From positions 1 through 41,464 of the forward strand of contig JAAWRH010000033.1 in NCBI GenBank assembly GCA_022800935.1: DNA of 41,464 bases, in the 5' to 3' direction. The stretch comes from Oscillospiraceae bacterium. Its GTDB lineage: Bacteria > Bacillota > Clostridia > Oscillospirales > Ruminococcaceae. The translations under genes were made by a program, and so were the position numbers. Shown in pieces: positions 16,850 to 26,563 of this stretch (positions are counted from its first letter, which is position 1; each line of letters begins with the position of its first letter). The notes under the pieces are model-generated. The model made no database searches, had not been told where the DNA came from, and saw only the letters and a list, made by a program, of their open reading frames with translations.

Positions 16850-17865
16850 AAGCAGTCCTTTTTGCATACAGCCGCCGGGGATGCCAAACTGCCCAGAGGG
16901 TAAAGGCGTTTCTTTCCGGCGGCGAAATCCGCGCCTATACCATGGAACGCTTTCAGGAGGAGGGCTTTGAAGCCCTTCCCAAGCCCAGCCGCCCCCTTTA
17001 CGGCGAGCTATTCCAATGGGCGGAGGCTATGATATTTGTCGGCTCGGCGGGGATCGCCGTCCGGGAAATTGCCCCCTTTGTGCGGGATAAGCGCACCGAC
17101 CCCGCTGTGATTTCCATTGACGAGCTGGGGCGGTTTGTCATTCCCCTGCTCTCCGGGCATATCGGCGGGGCAAACGAACTGGCTTTAAAGCTGGCGTATG
17201 CCCTCGGCGCGGTGCCGGTGATTACCACCGCCACAGACATCAACGGGAAATTCTCTGTTGACGCATGGGCGGCAAAACAGGGGCTTTTTATCGACAATAT
17301 GAGCACAGCCAATGCGGTTTCGGCGGAAATCCTGGAAAACCCCGTCCCCCTGACCAGCGATTTTCCCATTTCTGGGAACCTGCCCAATGGCGTTGTGAAG
17401 GGTGACAGCGGAAAAATCGGCATCTGTATTTCCTGTTATCCAAAAAAGCCCTTTGAGAAAACCCTGCTTCTGGTTCCTCCTGTCGTCCATCTTGGCATAG
17501 GGTGCCGCCGGGGAACCCCTGCCGAAGCCATCAAAGGCGCGGTGGAAACGGTGCTTTTGGAAAACAGCATCCACCCCAAAGCGGTTAAATCGGTGTCCTC
17601 CATTGATTTAAAGGCAAACGAGGAGGGCTTTCTGGAATTCTGCCGGGGAATGGGGATTGTCCCCTCCTTCTACACGGCGGAGGAGCTGAAAGCCGTTCCC
17701 GGCGAATTCACCGCGTCGGAGTGCGTATTGCGGGCAACCGGGGTGGAAAACGTCTGCGAGCGCGCCGCCATGATAGGGGCGGACAAGCTTTTGGTAAAGA
17801 AAACCATCCGCAACCATGTGACAGTCGCGGCAGCGGCGGAAAGCTGGGAGGTTTGCTTTGAATAA
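16846..17865 (+). CDS. cbiG: Cobalt-precorrin-5A hydrolase
   Basis: A 339-residue CbiG that opens the lactone ring and releases acetaldehyde in the anaerobic pathway. The N-terminal domain shows MIFVGSAGIAVREIAP and LLSGHIGGANELA, typical of CbiG; the C-terminal domain (from about residue 210) begins VHLGIGCRRGTPAEAI. It overlaps neighbours at both ends (4 and 8 bases). Complete. Confidence 0.92.
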   Translation: MKAVLFAYSRRGCQTAQRVKAFLSGGEIRAYTMERFQEEGFEALPKPSRPLYGELFQWAEAMIFVGSAGIAVREIAPFVRDKRTDPAVISIDELGRFVIPLLSGHIGGANELALKLAYALGAVPVITTATDINGKFSVDAWAAKQGLFIDNMSTANAVSAEILENPVPLTSDFPISGNLPNGVVKGDSGKIGICISCYPKKPFEKTLLLVPPVVHLGIGCRRGTPAEAIKGAVETVLLENSIHPKAVKSVSSIDLKANEEGFLEFCRGMGIVPSFYTAEELKAVPGEFTASECVLRATGVENVCERAAMIGADKLLVKKTIRNHVTVAAAAESWEVCFE

Positions 17866-19861
17866 AACAAAAATCTGCGTATTTGCCGGAACAACCGAGG
17901 GCAGGGAGTTAATCGAGTTTTTATCCGGTCAGGAACAGGTTTCTATTACTGCCTGTGTCGCCACCGGCTATGGAAAGGAACTTCTTTCCCCTGCCGAAAA
18001 CCTGACAATTTCTTCCCGGCGGCTGGACGAGGGGGAGATGGAACAACTGATAAAGGAGTCCGGCTTTGACCTGGTAATTGACGCAACCCACCCCTACGCG
18101 GACGAAGCGACAAAGAACATCGTCAACGCCTGCTCCGCTGCCCAAACGGAATACCTCCGCCTGCTGCGGGAAAACGGCTATGCCCCGGAAGACGCGGTGG
18201 TTCTGCCAGACGTGGAAAGCGCCGCGGATTTTTTGAAGGATACCGAGGGCAACATCCTTCTGACCACCGGGAGCAAGGACTTATCCCTGTACGCCAGAAT
18301 CAACGGCTTTTCGGAGCGCGTTTATGCCCGCGTCCTGCCGATGGAACATTCCCTGGAGCTGTGCCGGAAGGCTGGGCTTCCCTCAGCCCATATCTTTGCC
18401 ATGCAGGGTCCCTTTTCGGCGGAAATGAATATTGCCCTGCTCCGCGCCGCCGCCGCGAAATACCTTGTCACCAAGGACGGCGGCAGCTCCGGCGGCTTTG
18501 AGGAAAAGGCCATTGCCGCCCGCGAAACGGGGGCGGTTCTTGTGATTATCGGCAGACCGCCCCAGGGAAAAGGGATGAACCTCTCCGATACCATTGACCT
18601 GCTCTGCCGCCGCTTTGGGCTGGAACGAAAACAGCGGGTAGATATTGTGGGAATCGGGCCGGGCTCCTTTTCCGCTGTCACAGAGGAAGCCCGGAAAGCC
18701 ATCGAAAGGGCGGATTGTGTGATTGGGGCGGAACGGATGATAAAGGCAGTCGCCCGCCCCGGTCAGGCGGTTTTCTGTACCATCGCGCCAAAGGAAATTC
18801 GGGACTATATGGCAAAGCACAGGGAATACCGGCGGTTCGCGGCGGTCATGTCCGGGGATACGGGATTTTTCAGCGGGGCAAAAAAGCTGATCCCCCTGCT
18901 GGATTCCTATGAAGTCCATGTCATGCCGGGAATCAGCTCCCTGTCTTATCTGTGCGCCCGCCTTGGCACATCTTATGAGGATGTGGTTCCGGTCAGCCTC
19001 CACGGGCGGAGCCACAATATTGTTCCCGATGTCCGCGCCAATCCCAGAGTATTCGCCCTGGTGGGCGGGGAAGATGGAATCTCCCGTTTATGCCAAACTC
19101 TGGCAGATGCAGGGCTTGGCAGTGTCCGGGTCAGCGTGGGCGAAAACCTCAGCTATCCTGACGAGAAAATCACCGTTGGAACAGCGGCGGAATTAACCGG
19201 GAAAAAATTTGCCGCATTGAGCGCGGCCCTGATTGAAAACCATTCCCCGGCGGCAATCGTCACCCACGGCCTGCCGGACGGTTTGTTCCAGCGGAGCGGG
19301 ACGGAAAATCTTGTCCCTATGACCAAAAGCGAGGTTCGCTCTGTCTGCCTGTCCAAACTGCGGCTGACAGCGGACGCGGTTGTCTGGGACATTGGGGCCG
19401 GTACCGGCTCTGTTTCCATCGAAGCGGCTTTGCAGGCGCGGCGGGGGCGGGTTTACGCCATTGAGTATAAGGAAAACGCCCTTGCCCTGCTGGAAGAAAA
19501 CCGTTCAAAATTCGGGGTGGAAAATCTAACCGTTATCTCTGGAAAAGCCCCTGAAATCTGCCGGGAGCTTCCCGCCCCCACCCATGCCTTTATCGGGGGA
19601 AGCTCCGGCGGGATGGGGGAGATTATCGCCCTTCTGTTGGAAAAAAATCCCCATGTGCGCATTGTGGCAACAGCAATCACCCTGGAAACCATCGGCGAAC
19701 TGACCGGATGTTTAAAGGAGTTTCCCTTTACCGAAACAGAGGTGGTATCGCTGACTGCGGCGCGGGATAAACCGGCGGGCAGGTACCGCCTGATGATGGG
19801 ACAGAACCCCGTTTATATCTTCACCATGCAGGCGGGAGGGAAACAAACATGGGGTTTTTAA
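17858..19861 (+). CDS. cbiJET: CbiJ-CbiE-CbiT fusion: precorrin-6A reductase and precorrin-6B/7 methyltransferases
   Basis: A 667-residue protein joining three enzymes. Residues 1-255 are CbiJ/CobK, the reductase (VFAGTTEGRELIE, DATHPYADEATKN, TKDGGSSGGFEEK). Residues 260-455 are CbiE, the C5-methyltransferase (VDIVGIGPGSF, VMSGDTGFFSGAKK, VMPGISSLSYL). Residues 470-660 are CbiT, the C15-methyltransferase and decarboxylase (VWDIGAGTGSVSIEAA near 508, FIGGSSGGMGEI). CbiE and CbiT fuse in many organisms; adding CbiJ in front is less common. It starts with TTG at 17858 inside the end of cbiG. The fusion puts consecutive or near-consecutive steps in one chain. Confidence 0.92.
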   Translation: MNKTKICVFAGTTEGRELIEFLSGQEQVSITACVATGYGKELLSPAENLTISSRRLDEGEMEQLIKESGFDLVIDATHPYADEATKNIVNACSAAQTEYLRLLRENGYAPEDAVVLPDVESAADFLKDTEGNILLTTGSKDLSLYARINGFSERVYARVLPMEHSLELCRKAGLPSAHIFAMQGPFSAEMNIALLRAAAAKYLVTKDGGSSGGFEEKAIAARETGAVLVIIGRPPQGKGMNLSDTIDLLCRRFGLERKQRVDIVGIGPGSFSAVTEEARKAIERADCVIGAERMIKAVARPGQAVFCTIAPKEIRDYMAKHREYRRFAAVMSGDTGFFSGAKKLIPLLDSYEVHVMPGISSLSYLCARLGTSYEDVVPVSLHGRSHNIVPDVRANPRVFALVGGEDGISRLCQTLADAGLGSVRVSVGENLSYPDEKITVGTAAELTGKKFAALSAALIENHSPAAIVTHGLPDGLFQRSGTENLVPMTKSEVRSVCLSKLRLTADAVVWDIGAGTGSVSIEAALQARRGRVYAIEYKENALALLEENRSKFGVENLTVISGKAPEICRELPAPTHAFIGGSSGGMGEIIALLLEKNPHVRIVATAITLETIGELTGCLKEFPFTETEVVSLTAARDKPAGRYRLMMGQNPVYIFTMQAGGKQTWGF

Positions 19862-20823
19862 AGCGTTCCCTGCTGGCGTTGATCATCGGCTTTGCAATCG
19901 ACCTGTTGGCAGGCGACCCCCACAGTATCCCCCATCCTGTTATGATAATCGGAAAGCTGATTTCCTTCCTGGAAAAGACCCTTCGGCAGGTTTTCCCGAA
20001 AACGGAGCAAGGGGAGAAAATCGCCGGGGGCGTGCTGTGGGCGGTGGTGGTTTTGGTTTCCTGGGCGGTTCCGGCGTTTGTCCTGTGGGGATGTGAAAAA
20101 ATCAGTCCTTGGCTTGCTCTCGTTTTGGAAAGCGTCATGTGCTGGCAGATTTTAGCCGCAAAATCCCTCCAAGACGAAAGCATGAAGGTTTACGCTGCCC
20201 TGGAAAGCGGCGACCTGGAAAAATCCCGTTATGCCGTTTCCATGATTGTGGGGCGGGACACCCAGCGCCTTGATGAAGCGGGGATCACCCGCGCCGCAGT
20301 GGAAACAGTGGCGGAAAACACCTCCGACGGGGTGATCGCGCCCATGCTCTTTACCGCCGTTGGCGGGGCGGCTTTGGGATTTCTGTACAAGGCGGTCAAC
20401 ACCATGGATTCCATGCTGGGATATGTGGAGCCGCCCTTTAAAAACATCGGCCTTGTACCCGCTAAGATGGACGATATTTTTAATTTTGTTCCGGCGCGGC
20501 TTTCTGCGCTGCTGATGCTGGCAGCAGGGACGCTGTTAAAGCTGGATGTGAAAAACGGCTGGCGGATTTTCCGGCGGGACAGGCGAAATCACGCAAGCCC
20601 CAATTCCGCCCAGACGGAATCGGTCTGTGCCGGGCTGCTGGGGCTGAGACTGGCGGGGGACGCCTGGTATCACGGGGTGCTGCATCAAAAAATGTACATC
20701 GGGGACACGGCAAGGGAGATTGAATACCAGGACATTCCCCGCGCCTGCCGGCTCATGTATGTGACAGCGTGGCTTTCGCTGTTTTTGTGCTGTGGTATCA
20801 AAATGCTGTTTTTATGGATTTGA
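19849..20823 (+). CDS. cbiB: Adenosylcobinamide-phosphate synthase
   Basis: A 324-residue membrane protein that attaches the aminopropanol (phosphate) linker to adenosylcobyric acid. Typical blocks are DLLAGDPHSIPHPVMIIG at the start, RYAVSMIVGRDTQRLDE, AENTSDGVIAPMLF, VNTMDSMLGY and APARLSA-like VPARLSALLML. Several hydrophobic helices are visible. It overlaps the end of the cbiJET gene by 13 bases. Confidence 0.93.
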   Translation: MGFLKRSLLALIIGFAIDLLAGDPHSIPHPVMIIGKLISFLEKTLRQVFPKTEQGEKIAGGVLWAVVVLVSWAVPAFVLWGCEKISPWLALVLESVMCWQILAAKSLQDESMKVYAALESGDLEKSRYAVSMIVGRDTQRLDEAGITRAAVETVAENTSDGVIAPMLFTAVGGAALGFLYKAVNTMDSMLGYVEPPFKNIGLVPAKMDDIFNFVPARLSALLMLAAGTLLKLDVKNGWRIFRRDRRNHASPNSAQTESVCAGLLGLRLAGDAWYHGVLHQKMYIGDTAREIEYQDIPRACRLMYVTAWLSLFLCCGIKMLFLWI

Positions 20824-20834
20824 AGGGGGATTTT

Positions 20835-21896
20835 ATGCTGTACCAAAGGAAAAACCCTCACGGCGGGGACACCTACGCCTGCCCTGGCGCGCTGGACTTT
20901 TCAGCCAATACCAACCCTCTGGGCACTCCTGATGAGGTCAGTAAGGCGGCGGAGGAATCCCTTTCCCGCATGGACAGGTATCCCGACCCCTACTGCCGGG
21001 AGCTGGTAAAGGCGATTTCCCGCTTTGAAGGACTGCCGGAAACCTTTATTCTCTGCGGGTGCGGAGCGGCGGAGCTAATTTTTTCCTATTGTTATGCGGT
21101 CAAGCCGAAACGCGCCTTGGAGCTTGCGCCTACCTTTTCAGAGTATTCCGCGGCGTTGGATGCAGTTGGCTGTCAGATAGATCGTTGGACATTGAAATGG
21201 GAAAACGGCTTTGCGGTTGACAGCTCCTTCTGCGACTCTCTCCAAAATGGGCAATGGGACGCGGTTTTTCTCTGCAATCCCAACAACCCAACGGGGCGGC
21301 TGATCGAGCCGGAGCTATTGGAAAAAATAGCTGAAACCTGCCGCCATAAGGGAACCCGCCTGTTTGTGGATGAGTGTTTCCTTGACCTGACTGATTCCTG
21401 GCGGGAAAACAGTTTAAAAGGGATGCTTGCCCAATATCCCGGTTTGTTTATCCTGAAAGCCTTTACCAAAAGCTATGGCATGGCTGGGCTTCGGCTGGGA
21501 TACTGTCTCAGCGGGGACAACGAGCTTTTGTCCGATATGGCGGGATTCTCCCAGCCATGGAACGTGTCCATTCCCGCTCAGGCGGCGGGGGTTGCGGCGT
21601 TGAAACAGTCGGATTTTCTGGAACAGACCCGGAGCCTGATCCGGCGGGAACGCCCCTGGCTGGAACAGAGCCTTTCTGCCTTGGGGCTTGACGTGTGTCC
21701 ATCCTGTACAAATTACCTCTTGTTTTACAGCAAAATCTCCCTTTTGGAAAAACTGGCAACAAGGGGAATTGTTATCCGAGACTGTTCCAATTATAAGGGT
21801 CTGAAAAAAGGCTGGTATCGTATCGCGGTTAAGCGGCACAGGGAAAACGTCCTTCTGGTTTCAGCCCTGAAAGAAATTCTCTTGGAGGAAAAATGA
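20835..21896 (+). CDS. cobD: L-threonine-O-3-phosphate decarboxylase
   Basis: A 353-residue PLP enzyme of the aminotransferase I/II fold that yields (R)-1-amino-2-propanol phosphate, the substrate of CbiB encoded just upstream. The PLP lysine lies in [27 protein letters not shown] near the start and [11 protein letters not shown] are family marks. Histidinol-phosphate aminotransferase is the closest alternative, but context and the N-terminal motif favour CobD. I took the ATG at 20835, after AAGGGGG, over an in-frame upstream codon inside cbiB. Confidence 0.9.
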   Translation: MLYQRKNPHGGDTYACPGALDFSANTNPLGTPDEVSKAAEESLSRMDRYPDPYCRELVKAISRFEGLPETFILCGCGAAELIFSYCYAVKPKRALELAPTFSEYSAALDAVGCQIDRWTLKWENGFAVDSSFCDSLQNGQWDAVFLCNPNNPTGRLIEPELLEKIAETCRHKGTRLFVDECFLDLTDSWRENSLKGMLAQYPGLFILKAFTKSYGMAGLRLGYCLSGDNELLSDMAGFSQPWNVSIPAQAAGVAALKQSDFLEQTRSLIRRERPWLEQSLSALGLDVCPSCTNYLLFYSKISLLEKLATRGIVIRDCSNYKGLKKGWYRIAVKRHRENVLLVSALKEILLEEK

Positions 21897-21897
21897 A

Positions 21898-23361
21898 ATG
21901 GCGAAATGTATCATGATTCAGGGAACCATGTCCGGGGCAGGCAAAAGCCTGCTGGCGGCGGGGCTGTGCCGTATCTTCAAACAGGACGGCTATAAAACCG
22001 CGCCCTTTAAAAGCCAGAATATGTCCCTCAACTCCTTTATCACCTCATCCGGCCATGAAATGGGCCGCGCCCAGGTGGTTCAGGCAGAGGCGGCAGGCGT
22101 CGCCCCTGACGTGCGGATGAACCCAATTCTCCTAAAACCCACCACCGATGTAGGGAGCCAGGTGATTGTCAACGGAACACCCCAGGGGAATATGCGGGCA
22201 ATGGAGTATTACCGGCGCAAGCGGGAGTATATCCCGGCTATCCTGGAAGCGTACAACAGCCTTTCAGCGGAATACGACATCATAGTCATAGAGGGAGCCG
22301 GAAGCCCTGCGGAGATCAATTTAAAACAGGAAGATATTGTAAATATGGGACTTGCCAAGCTGGTGGACGCGCCGGTTCTGCTGGTGGGGGATATTGACCG
22401 TGGCGGGGTGTTCGCCCAGCTTTACGGCACAATCGCGCTTTTGGAATCGGAGGAAAGGGAACGGGTCAAGGGCGTTGTCATCAACAAATTCCGCGGCGAT
22501 AAGAAAATTTTAGACCCCGGACTGGAAATGTTAGAGAACCTCTGCGGGGTTCTGGTCGCCGGGGTAGTGCCGTATACTTATGCGGATATTGACGATGAGG
22601 ACAGCCTGACCGACCGGTTCCGGCGGAATCACGTTCAGAAGCTGGTGGATATTGCGGTGATCCGCCTGCCGCGCATCTCCAATTTTACCGATTTCACCCC
22701 CTTTGAGCAGTACGAAAACGTGTCCCTGCGCTATGTGGAGCGTCCCGCCGATCTGCGACAGCCTGACATGATTATCCTGCCGGGAACCAAAAGCACCGTC
22801 TCCGACCTGCTCTGGCTCCGCCAAAGCGGGCTGGAAGCCGCCATTCAAAAGCTGGCGGCAAAAGGAATCTTGGTATTGGGCATCTGCGGAGGTTATCAGA
22901 TGCTGGGAAAAACCATCTCAGACACGGAACAGACGGAATCCAGCGGAATAACCCAAATCAGCGGTATGGGTCTGTTGGACACGGAGACAGTGTTCCGGGA
23001 GCAAAAGGTTCAAACACAGGTGAAGGGCTCCTTCCATTCCATAGAGGGGCGGCTTTCTGTTTTAAACGGGCTTTCCTATGAGGGCTACGAAATCCACATG
23101 GGCAGAAGCGAAGGAATCCAGCTTCCTTTGTTTGGCGGCGGGAATGTTTACGGCAGCTACATACACGGATTTTTTGACGTGCCCGGTATATGCGGTGCGG
23201 TTTTAAAGTCCATCTGTGAAAACAAGGGAGTTGATTTCGATACATTGGGGACATTTGACCTGAAAAAATACAAGGAACAGCAGTATGATATGTTGGCGGA
23301 TACGGTGCGGGCTGGATTGGATATGGACTATGTATACCGTGTCCTGAACCGGGAAGTTTGA
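21898..23361 (+). CDS. cbiP: Cobyric acid synthase
   Basis: A 487-residue amidase that adds four amide groups to adenosylcobyrinate diamide. The P-loop domain begins [21 protein letters not shown], followed by [10 protein letters not shown] and [10 protein letters not shown]. The C-terminal glutamine amidotransferase domain shows the nucleophile in [11 protein letters not shown] and the histidine in GSYIHGFFD. It starts one base after the cobD stop. Complete. Confidence 0.95.
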   Translation: MAKCIMIQGTMSGAGKSLLAAGLCRIFKQDGYKTAPFKSQNMSLNSFITSSGHEMGRAQVVQAEAAGVAPDVRMNPILLKPTTDVGSQVIVNGTPQGNMRAMEYYRRKREYIPAILEAYNSLSAEYDIIVIEGAGSPAEINLKQEDIVNMGLAKLVDAPVLLVGDIDRGGVFAQLYGTIALLESEERERVKGVVINKFRGDKKILDPGLEMLENLCGVLVAGVVPYTYADIDDEDSLTDRFRRNHVQKLVDIAVIRLPRISNFTDFTPFEQYENVSLRYVERPADLRQPDMIILPGTKSTVSDLLWLRQSGLEAAIQKLAAKGILVLGICGGYQMLGKTISDTEQTESSGITQISGMGLLDTETVFREQKVQTQVKGSFHSIEGRLSVLNGLSYEGYEIHMGRSEGIQLPLFGGGNVYGSYIHGFFDVPGICGAVLKSICENKGVDFDTLGTFDLKKYKEQQYDMLADTVRAGLDMDYVYRVLNREV

Positions 23362-23374
23362 GGGGGTATTTTCA

Positions 23375-24430
23375 GTGAACTTGCAGGAGATGGTTTCCAA
23401 AATCAAGCCCGCAGACTGCCGGGCGGCGGACGCCTGCGCTGCCCGCTGGAACCTGGTGGCAAAGCCCCTCGGCAGCCTTGGCAAGCTGGAGGAGCTTTTG
23501 GAGCGTATCGCAGCCATTACTGGGGATTTTCATATTGATATAGGAAAAAAGTGTGTCCTGGTTTTCTGCGGCGATAACGGCGTATTGGCCCAGGGTGTGG
23601 CACAAAGTACAAGCAGTGTTACGGCCTCCATCTGCCGCTCCCTGGCGGCGGGGACGGCAAGCGTCAGCGCCATGGCGAAAGCCTGCGGCGCGGATGTATT
23701 CCCCATAGATATGGGGACGGTGGAGGCTGTTCCCGGCCTGCTGAATCACCGCCTTGAAGCGGGAACCGCCGATATTTCCCAAGGCCCCGCTATGTCTTAT
23801 GAGGAAGCGGAAAAGGGGATTTTAACCGGGATTGAACTGGTGAAGCAGAAGAAAGAAGAAGGATACTCCATCATCGCCACAGGGGAAGCTGGGATTGGCA
23901 ATACCACCACATCCAGCGCGGTTGTAAGCGTCCTTTTAAACCGTCCCGCCAAAGAAGTCACCGGGCGGGGCTCCGGGCTGTCGGACGAGGGGCTTTTGCG
24001 GAAGCTGGGGGCAATCCATCAGGCAATCCAGATAAACCAACCTGACCCCAGGGATCCCGTTGATGTTTTGTCCAAGATAGGGGGCTTTGACATTGCCGGG
24101 ATGGTGGGGGCGTTTCTCGGCGGGGCAGTTTGCCGTGTCCCAGTGGTGATGGACGGCTTTATCTCCGCGGCGGCGGCATTGTGCGCGGTGCGGCTTTGCC
24201 CGGCTGCACAGGATTACATCCTGCCCTCCCACATTACGGCGGAGCCTGCCGGAAAGCTGCTGATGGAGGAAATGGGCTTTGACCCGCTGATACACGGCAA
24301 TTTCCGGCTGGGAGAAGGGACAGGGGCGGTTTCCCTGTTCCCCATGCTGGATTTAGCCGCCGCCGTCTACCACAACGCGGCTACCTTTGAGAAAATCGGG
24401 GTGGAGGAATATCAGCCATGGGAAAAATAA
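23375..24430 (+). CDS. cobT: Nicotinate-nucleotide:dimethylbenzimidazole phosphoribosyltransferase
   Basis: A 351-residue enzyme that makes the alpha-ribazole phosphate of the lower ligand. Family marks are KPLGSLGKLEEL, VFCGDNGVLAQGVAQS, GEAGIGNTTTSSAV, and NFRLGEGTGAV with the catalytic glutamate near the end. It starts with GTG at 23375 after GAGGGGG. No bluB or bza gene is in the window, so the base must be made elsewhere or taken up. Confidence 0.94.
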   Translation: MNLQEMVSKIKPADCRAADACAARWNLVAKPLGSLGKLEELLERIAAITGDFHIDIGKKCVLVFCGDNGVLAQGVAQSTSSVTASICRSLAAGTASVSAMAKACGADVFPIDMGTVEAVPGLLNHRLEAGTADISQGPAMSYEEAEKGILTGIELVKQKKEEGYSIIATGEAGIGNTTTSSAVVSVLLNRPAKEVTGRGSGLSDEGLLRKLGAIHQAIQINQPDPRDPVDVLSKIGGFDIAGMVGAFLGGAVCRVPVVMDGFISAAAALCAVRLCPAAQDYILPSHITAEPAGKLLMEEMGFDPLIHGNFRLGEGTGAVSLFPMLDLAAAVYHNAATFEKIGVEEYQPWEK

Positions 24431-24993
24431 TCCTGATTTCCGGCCCTAACGGCAGCGGGAAAAGCCGGTTTGCGGAAGGGCTGGCTGAAAAATTTCCCGG
24501 CAGGCGTTATTATATCGCCACCATGAAGCCGCAGACCGAGGACAACCTGCGGCGCATCCAAAGGCACCGGGAACAGCGGAAAAAGCTGGATTTCACAACG
24601 CTGGAACTGCCCTACCAGGTGGGAAAGGCGGATATTCCCGATGATTCCGTCGTTTTGCTGGAAGACGTATCAAATCTGCTTGCCAATACGGTTTTTGAAC
24701 ACCATGGAACAGTGGAGGAGGTATTCCGCGATATTTCGGCTCTGTCGGAAAAGAGCGGAACCTTAATTGCCGTGACCATTTCCGGCCTGGCTCCCGACGG
24801 ATACGAGGGAGAAACTGCCGCTTACATCAACGCGCTGAACCGCCTGAACCAGCAGCTTTATGAACGTTCGGCAGCGGCGGCGGAAATGGAAAGCGGAGTC
24901 TCCAAATGGAAGAAAGGTGATTTAAATGAAATGGTTAGAATCCCTGGGTGTGGCGCTGTCCACTTACAGCGCGATCCCCATGCCCCAGTTTGA
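24418..24993 (+). CDS. cobU: Adenosylcobinamide kinase / guanylyltransferase, CobU-like
   Basis: A 191-residue P-loop protein. Walker A reads GPNGSGKS in place of the GxxRSGKS common in CobU, and YIATMKPQTEDNLRRI plus RHREQRKK match the CobU nucleotide region with its guanylylated histidine. DDSVVLLEDVSNLLAN matches the second half. It phosphorylates adenosylcobinamide and transfers GMP. It overlaps cobT by 13 bases and cobS by 68 bases, a long overlap suggesting that the C-terminus drifted past an older stop. Confidence 0.85.
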   Translation: MGKIILISGPNGSGKSRFAEGLAEKFPGRRYYIATMKPQTEDNLRRIQRHREQRKKLDFTTLELPYQVGKADIPDDSVVLLEDVSNLLANTVFEHHGTVEEVFRDISALSEKSGTLIAVTISGLAPDGYEGETAAYINALNRLNQQLYERSAAAAEMESGVSKWKKGDLNEMVRIPGCGAVHLQRDPHAPV

Positions 24994-25687
24994 ATGGAAC
25001 CGGGACAACATGAAATATGCCATCTGCTTTTTCCCGGCGGTAGGGATACTCTGCGGCGGCGCGCTGGCGGTCTGGTGCTGGGCGGGTTCCGCTTTGGGGT
25101 TCAGCGGCGTTTTGTTCGCGGCTTTTGCCGTTATCCTGCCGCTGCTGGTTACAGGCGGCATCCACATGGACGGCTTTATGGACACAATGGACGCTTTGTC
25201 CTCCCACCTGTCCAGGGAAAGAAAGCTGGAAATTCTGAAAGACCCCCATTGCGGGGCGTTTGCGGTAATCTGGTGCGGGGCGTATCTGCTGGGCAGCTTT
25301 GCGGTTTTTTATGAGCTTTGGGGGATGGGGCTTGTATATGTCTGCTGCCCTGCCTTTGTCCTTTCCAGGGCGCTGTCCGCTTTCTGTGCGGTGACAATGC
25401 CTAACGCCAAAAAAACAGGGATGCTCTGCGCCTTTACCAAAGACGCAGAGAAAAACAAGGCGGCGGTTTCCATGATGCTTTTAGCCCTGCTTGCCGCGGC
25501 GGGGATGGTTTTAATTTCTCCGGTTTCCGGGGCGTTGGGGGTTGCCCTGGGGGTTGCCGCTATGCTCCGTTACCAGGCAGTGGCGAAAAAAGAATTCGGC
25601 GGGGCCACTGGGGACACCGCCGGATTTTTCCTCCAGGTATGCGAGCTGTCCGCCTTTGCGGGAATCCTGATTGGAGGGATGATATGA
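24926..25687 (+). CDS. cobS: Adenosylcobinamide-GDP ribazoletransferase (cobalamin synthase)
   Basis: A 253-residue integral membrane protein that joins adenosylcobinamide-GDP to alpha-ribazole. The motif GGIHMDGFMDTMDALSSH carries the conserved acidic residues, and GGATGDTAGFFLQVCE near the end is also diagnostic. Six or seven hydrophobic helices are visible. The ATG at 24926 has AAAGGTG upstream, inside cobU. It overlaps cobC by 4 bases (ATGA). Confidence 0.93.
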   Translation: MKWLESLGVALSTYSAIPMPQFEWNRDNMKYAICFFPAVGILCGGALAVWCWAGSALGFSGVLFAAFAVILPLLVTGGIHMDGFMDTMDALSSHLSRERKLEILKDPHCGAFAVIWCGAYLLGSFAVFYELWGMGLVYVCCPAFVLSRALSAFCAVTMPNAKKTGMLCAFTKDAEKNKAAVSMMLLALLAAAGMVLISPVSGALGVALGVAAMLRYQAVAKKEFGGATGDTAGFFLQVCELSAFAGILIGGMI

Positions 25688-26253
25688 ACCATATTTATTT
25701 TATCAGACATGGGGCAACGGCGGGCAACCTGGAAAAGCGCTACATCGGCAGGACAGACGAGCCTTTATGTGAATTAGGCATATCCCAGGTGAAACGCCTG
25801 CGGACATACAATATTCAGGCAGATCGTGTTTTTGCCAGCCCTGCCCTGCGGACACGTCAGACAGCCGCAATCTTATTTCCACAAATCGAACCTGAAATTG
25901 TGGAAAACCTGACAGAAACCGATTTTGGAATCTTCGAGGGAAAAAACGCGGAGGAGCTATCGGGCAGTTCCGAATATCAGGCATGGGTAGATTCCGGCTG
26001 TCTTGCGGCCATCCCAGGCGGAGAAAGCGTCTCTGATTTTAAAAAAAGGTGTTGTGAAGCATTTTACAGCGGGATGCAGAGAGTTCCTGACGGAAAAACC
26101 GCCGCGTTTGTGATTCACGGCGGGGGGATTATGGCTATTTTAGGGGAATTTGCCCGGCCTAAAAGGGATTTTTATGATTACCATATCGGGAACGGAGCTA
26201 TTGCAGAATATGCGTATCAGAATTTGACCTTAAAATTGATAAAATCAGGCTAA
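25684..26253 (+). CDS. cobC: Histidine phosphatase, alpha-ribazole phosphatase-like
   Basis: A 189-residue phosphoglycerate-mutase-type phosphatase. The catalytic motif FIRHGATAGN stands at the start, the second histidine in FVIHGGGIMA, and ASPALRTRQTA is the middle block. In cobalamin operons this enzyme removes the phosphate from alpha-ribazole phosphate or adenosylcobalamin phosphate. The ATG at 25684 follows GGAGGG and overlaps the cobS stop. It is the last gene of the operon; no clear terminator follows. Confidence 0.88.
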   Translation: MNHIYFIRHGATAGNLEKRYIGRTDEPLCELGISQVKRLRTYNIQADRVFASPALRTRQTAAILFPQIEPEIVENLTETDFGIFEGKNAEELSGSSEYQAWVDSGCLAAIPGGESVSDFKKRCCEAFYSGMQRVPDGKTAAFVIHGGGIMAILGEFARPKRDFYDYHIGNGAIAEYAYQNLTLKLIKSG

Positions 26254-26296
26254 TTGGCATTTTTGACCGAACACACCACGCTGTGGGGAAATGCTT

Positions 26297-26563
26297 TTAC
26301 CCGCGGGGCATAGCCTTAACAATTTCATCGTATCTGCTGATAATTTCCCTGTAACTTTCCCGCCGGTGCGGAAACAAGCATCTGCTGCAATCCTTTCGGC
26401 CGTCCGGACGGATCATAAAGTTTCCTCCGCATTTAGGACCTAACAAGTAAAGAGGACAGTAACAGAAAAGACAGTTGAAATTTTCCGGGTCCGCTCCCTC
26501 ATGGCAAGGAAAATATTCACATTCACGGTGGGAGAAATAGGAATATCTTTTTTTCGCAGTCAA
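26297..26563 (-). CDS. Small cysteine-rich protein (PF04071-like)
   Basis: A protein of about 88 residues with nine cysteines in metal-site-like clusters: HRECEYFPCHEG, NCLFCYCPLY, PKCGGNF and DCSRCLFPH. It matches the cysteine-rich small domain family, whose genes often lie beside cobalamin genes; the function is not established and a zinc or iron-sulfur site is likely. The ATG at 26572 is touched by AAAGGA, so the TTG at 26563, nine bases beyond, is the better start. It converges on cobC with a 43-base gap and lies outside the riboswitch-controlled transcript. Confidence 0.75.
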   Translation of the reverse strand: MTAKKRYSYFSHRECEYFPCHEGADPENFNCLFCYCPLYLLGPKCGGNFMIRPDGRKDCSRCLFPHRRESYREIISRYDEIVKAMPRG

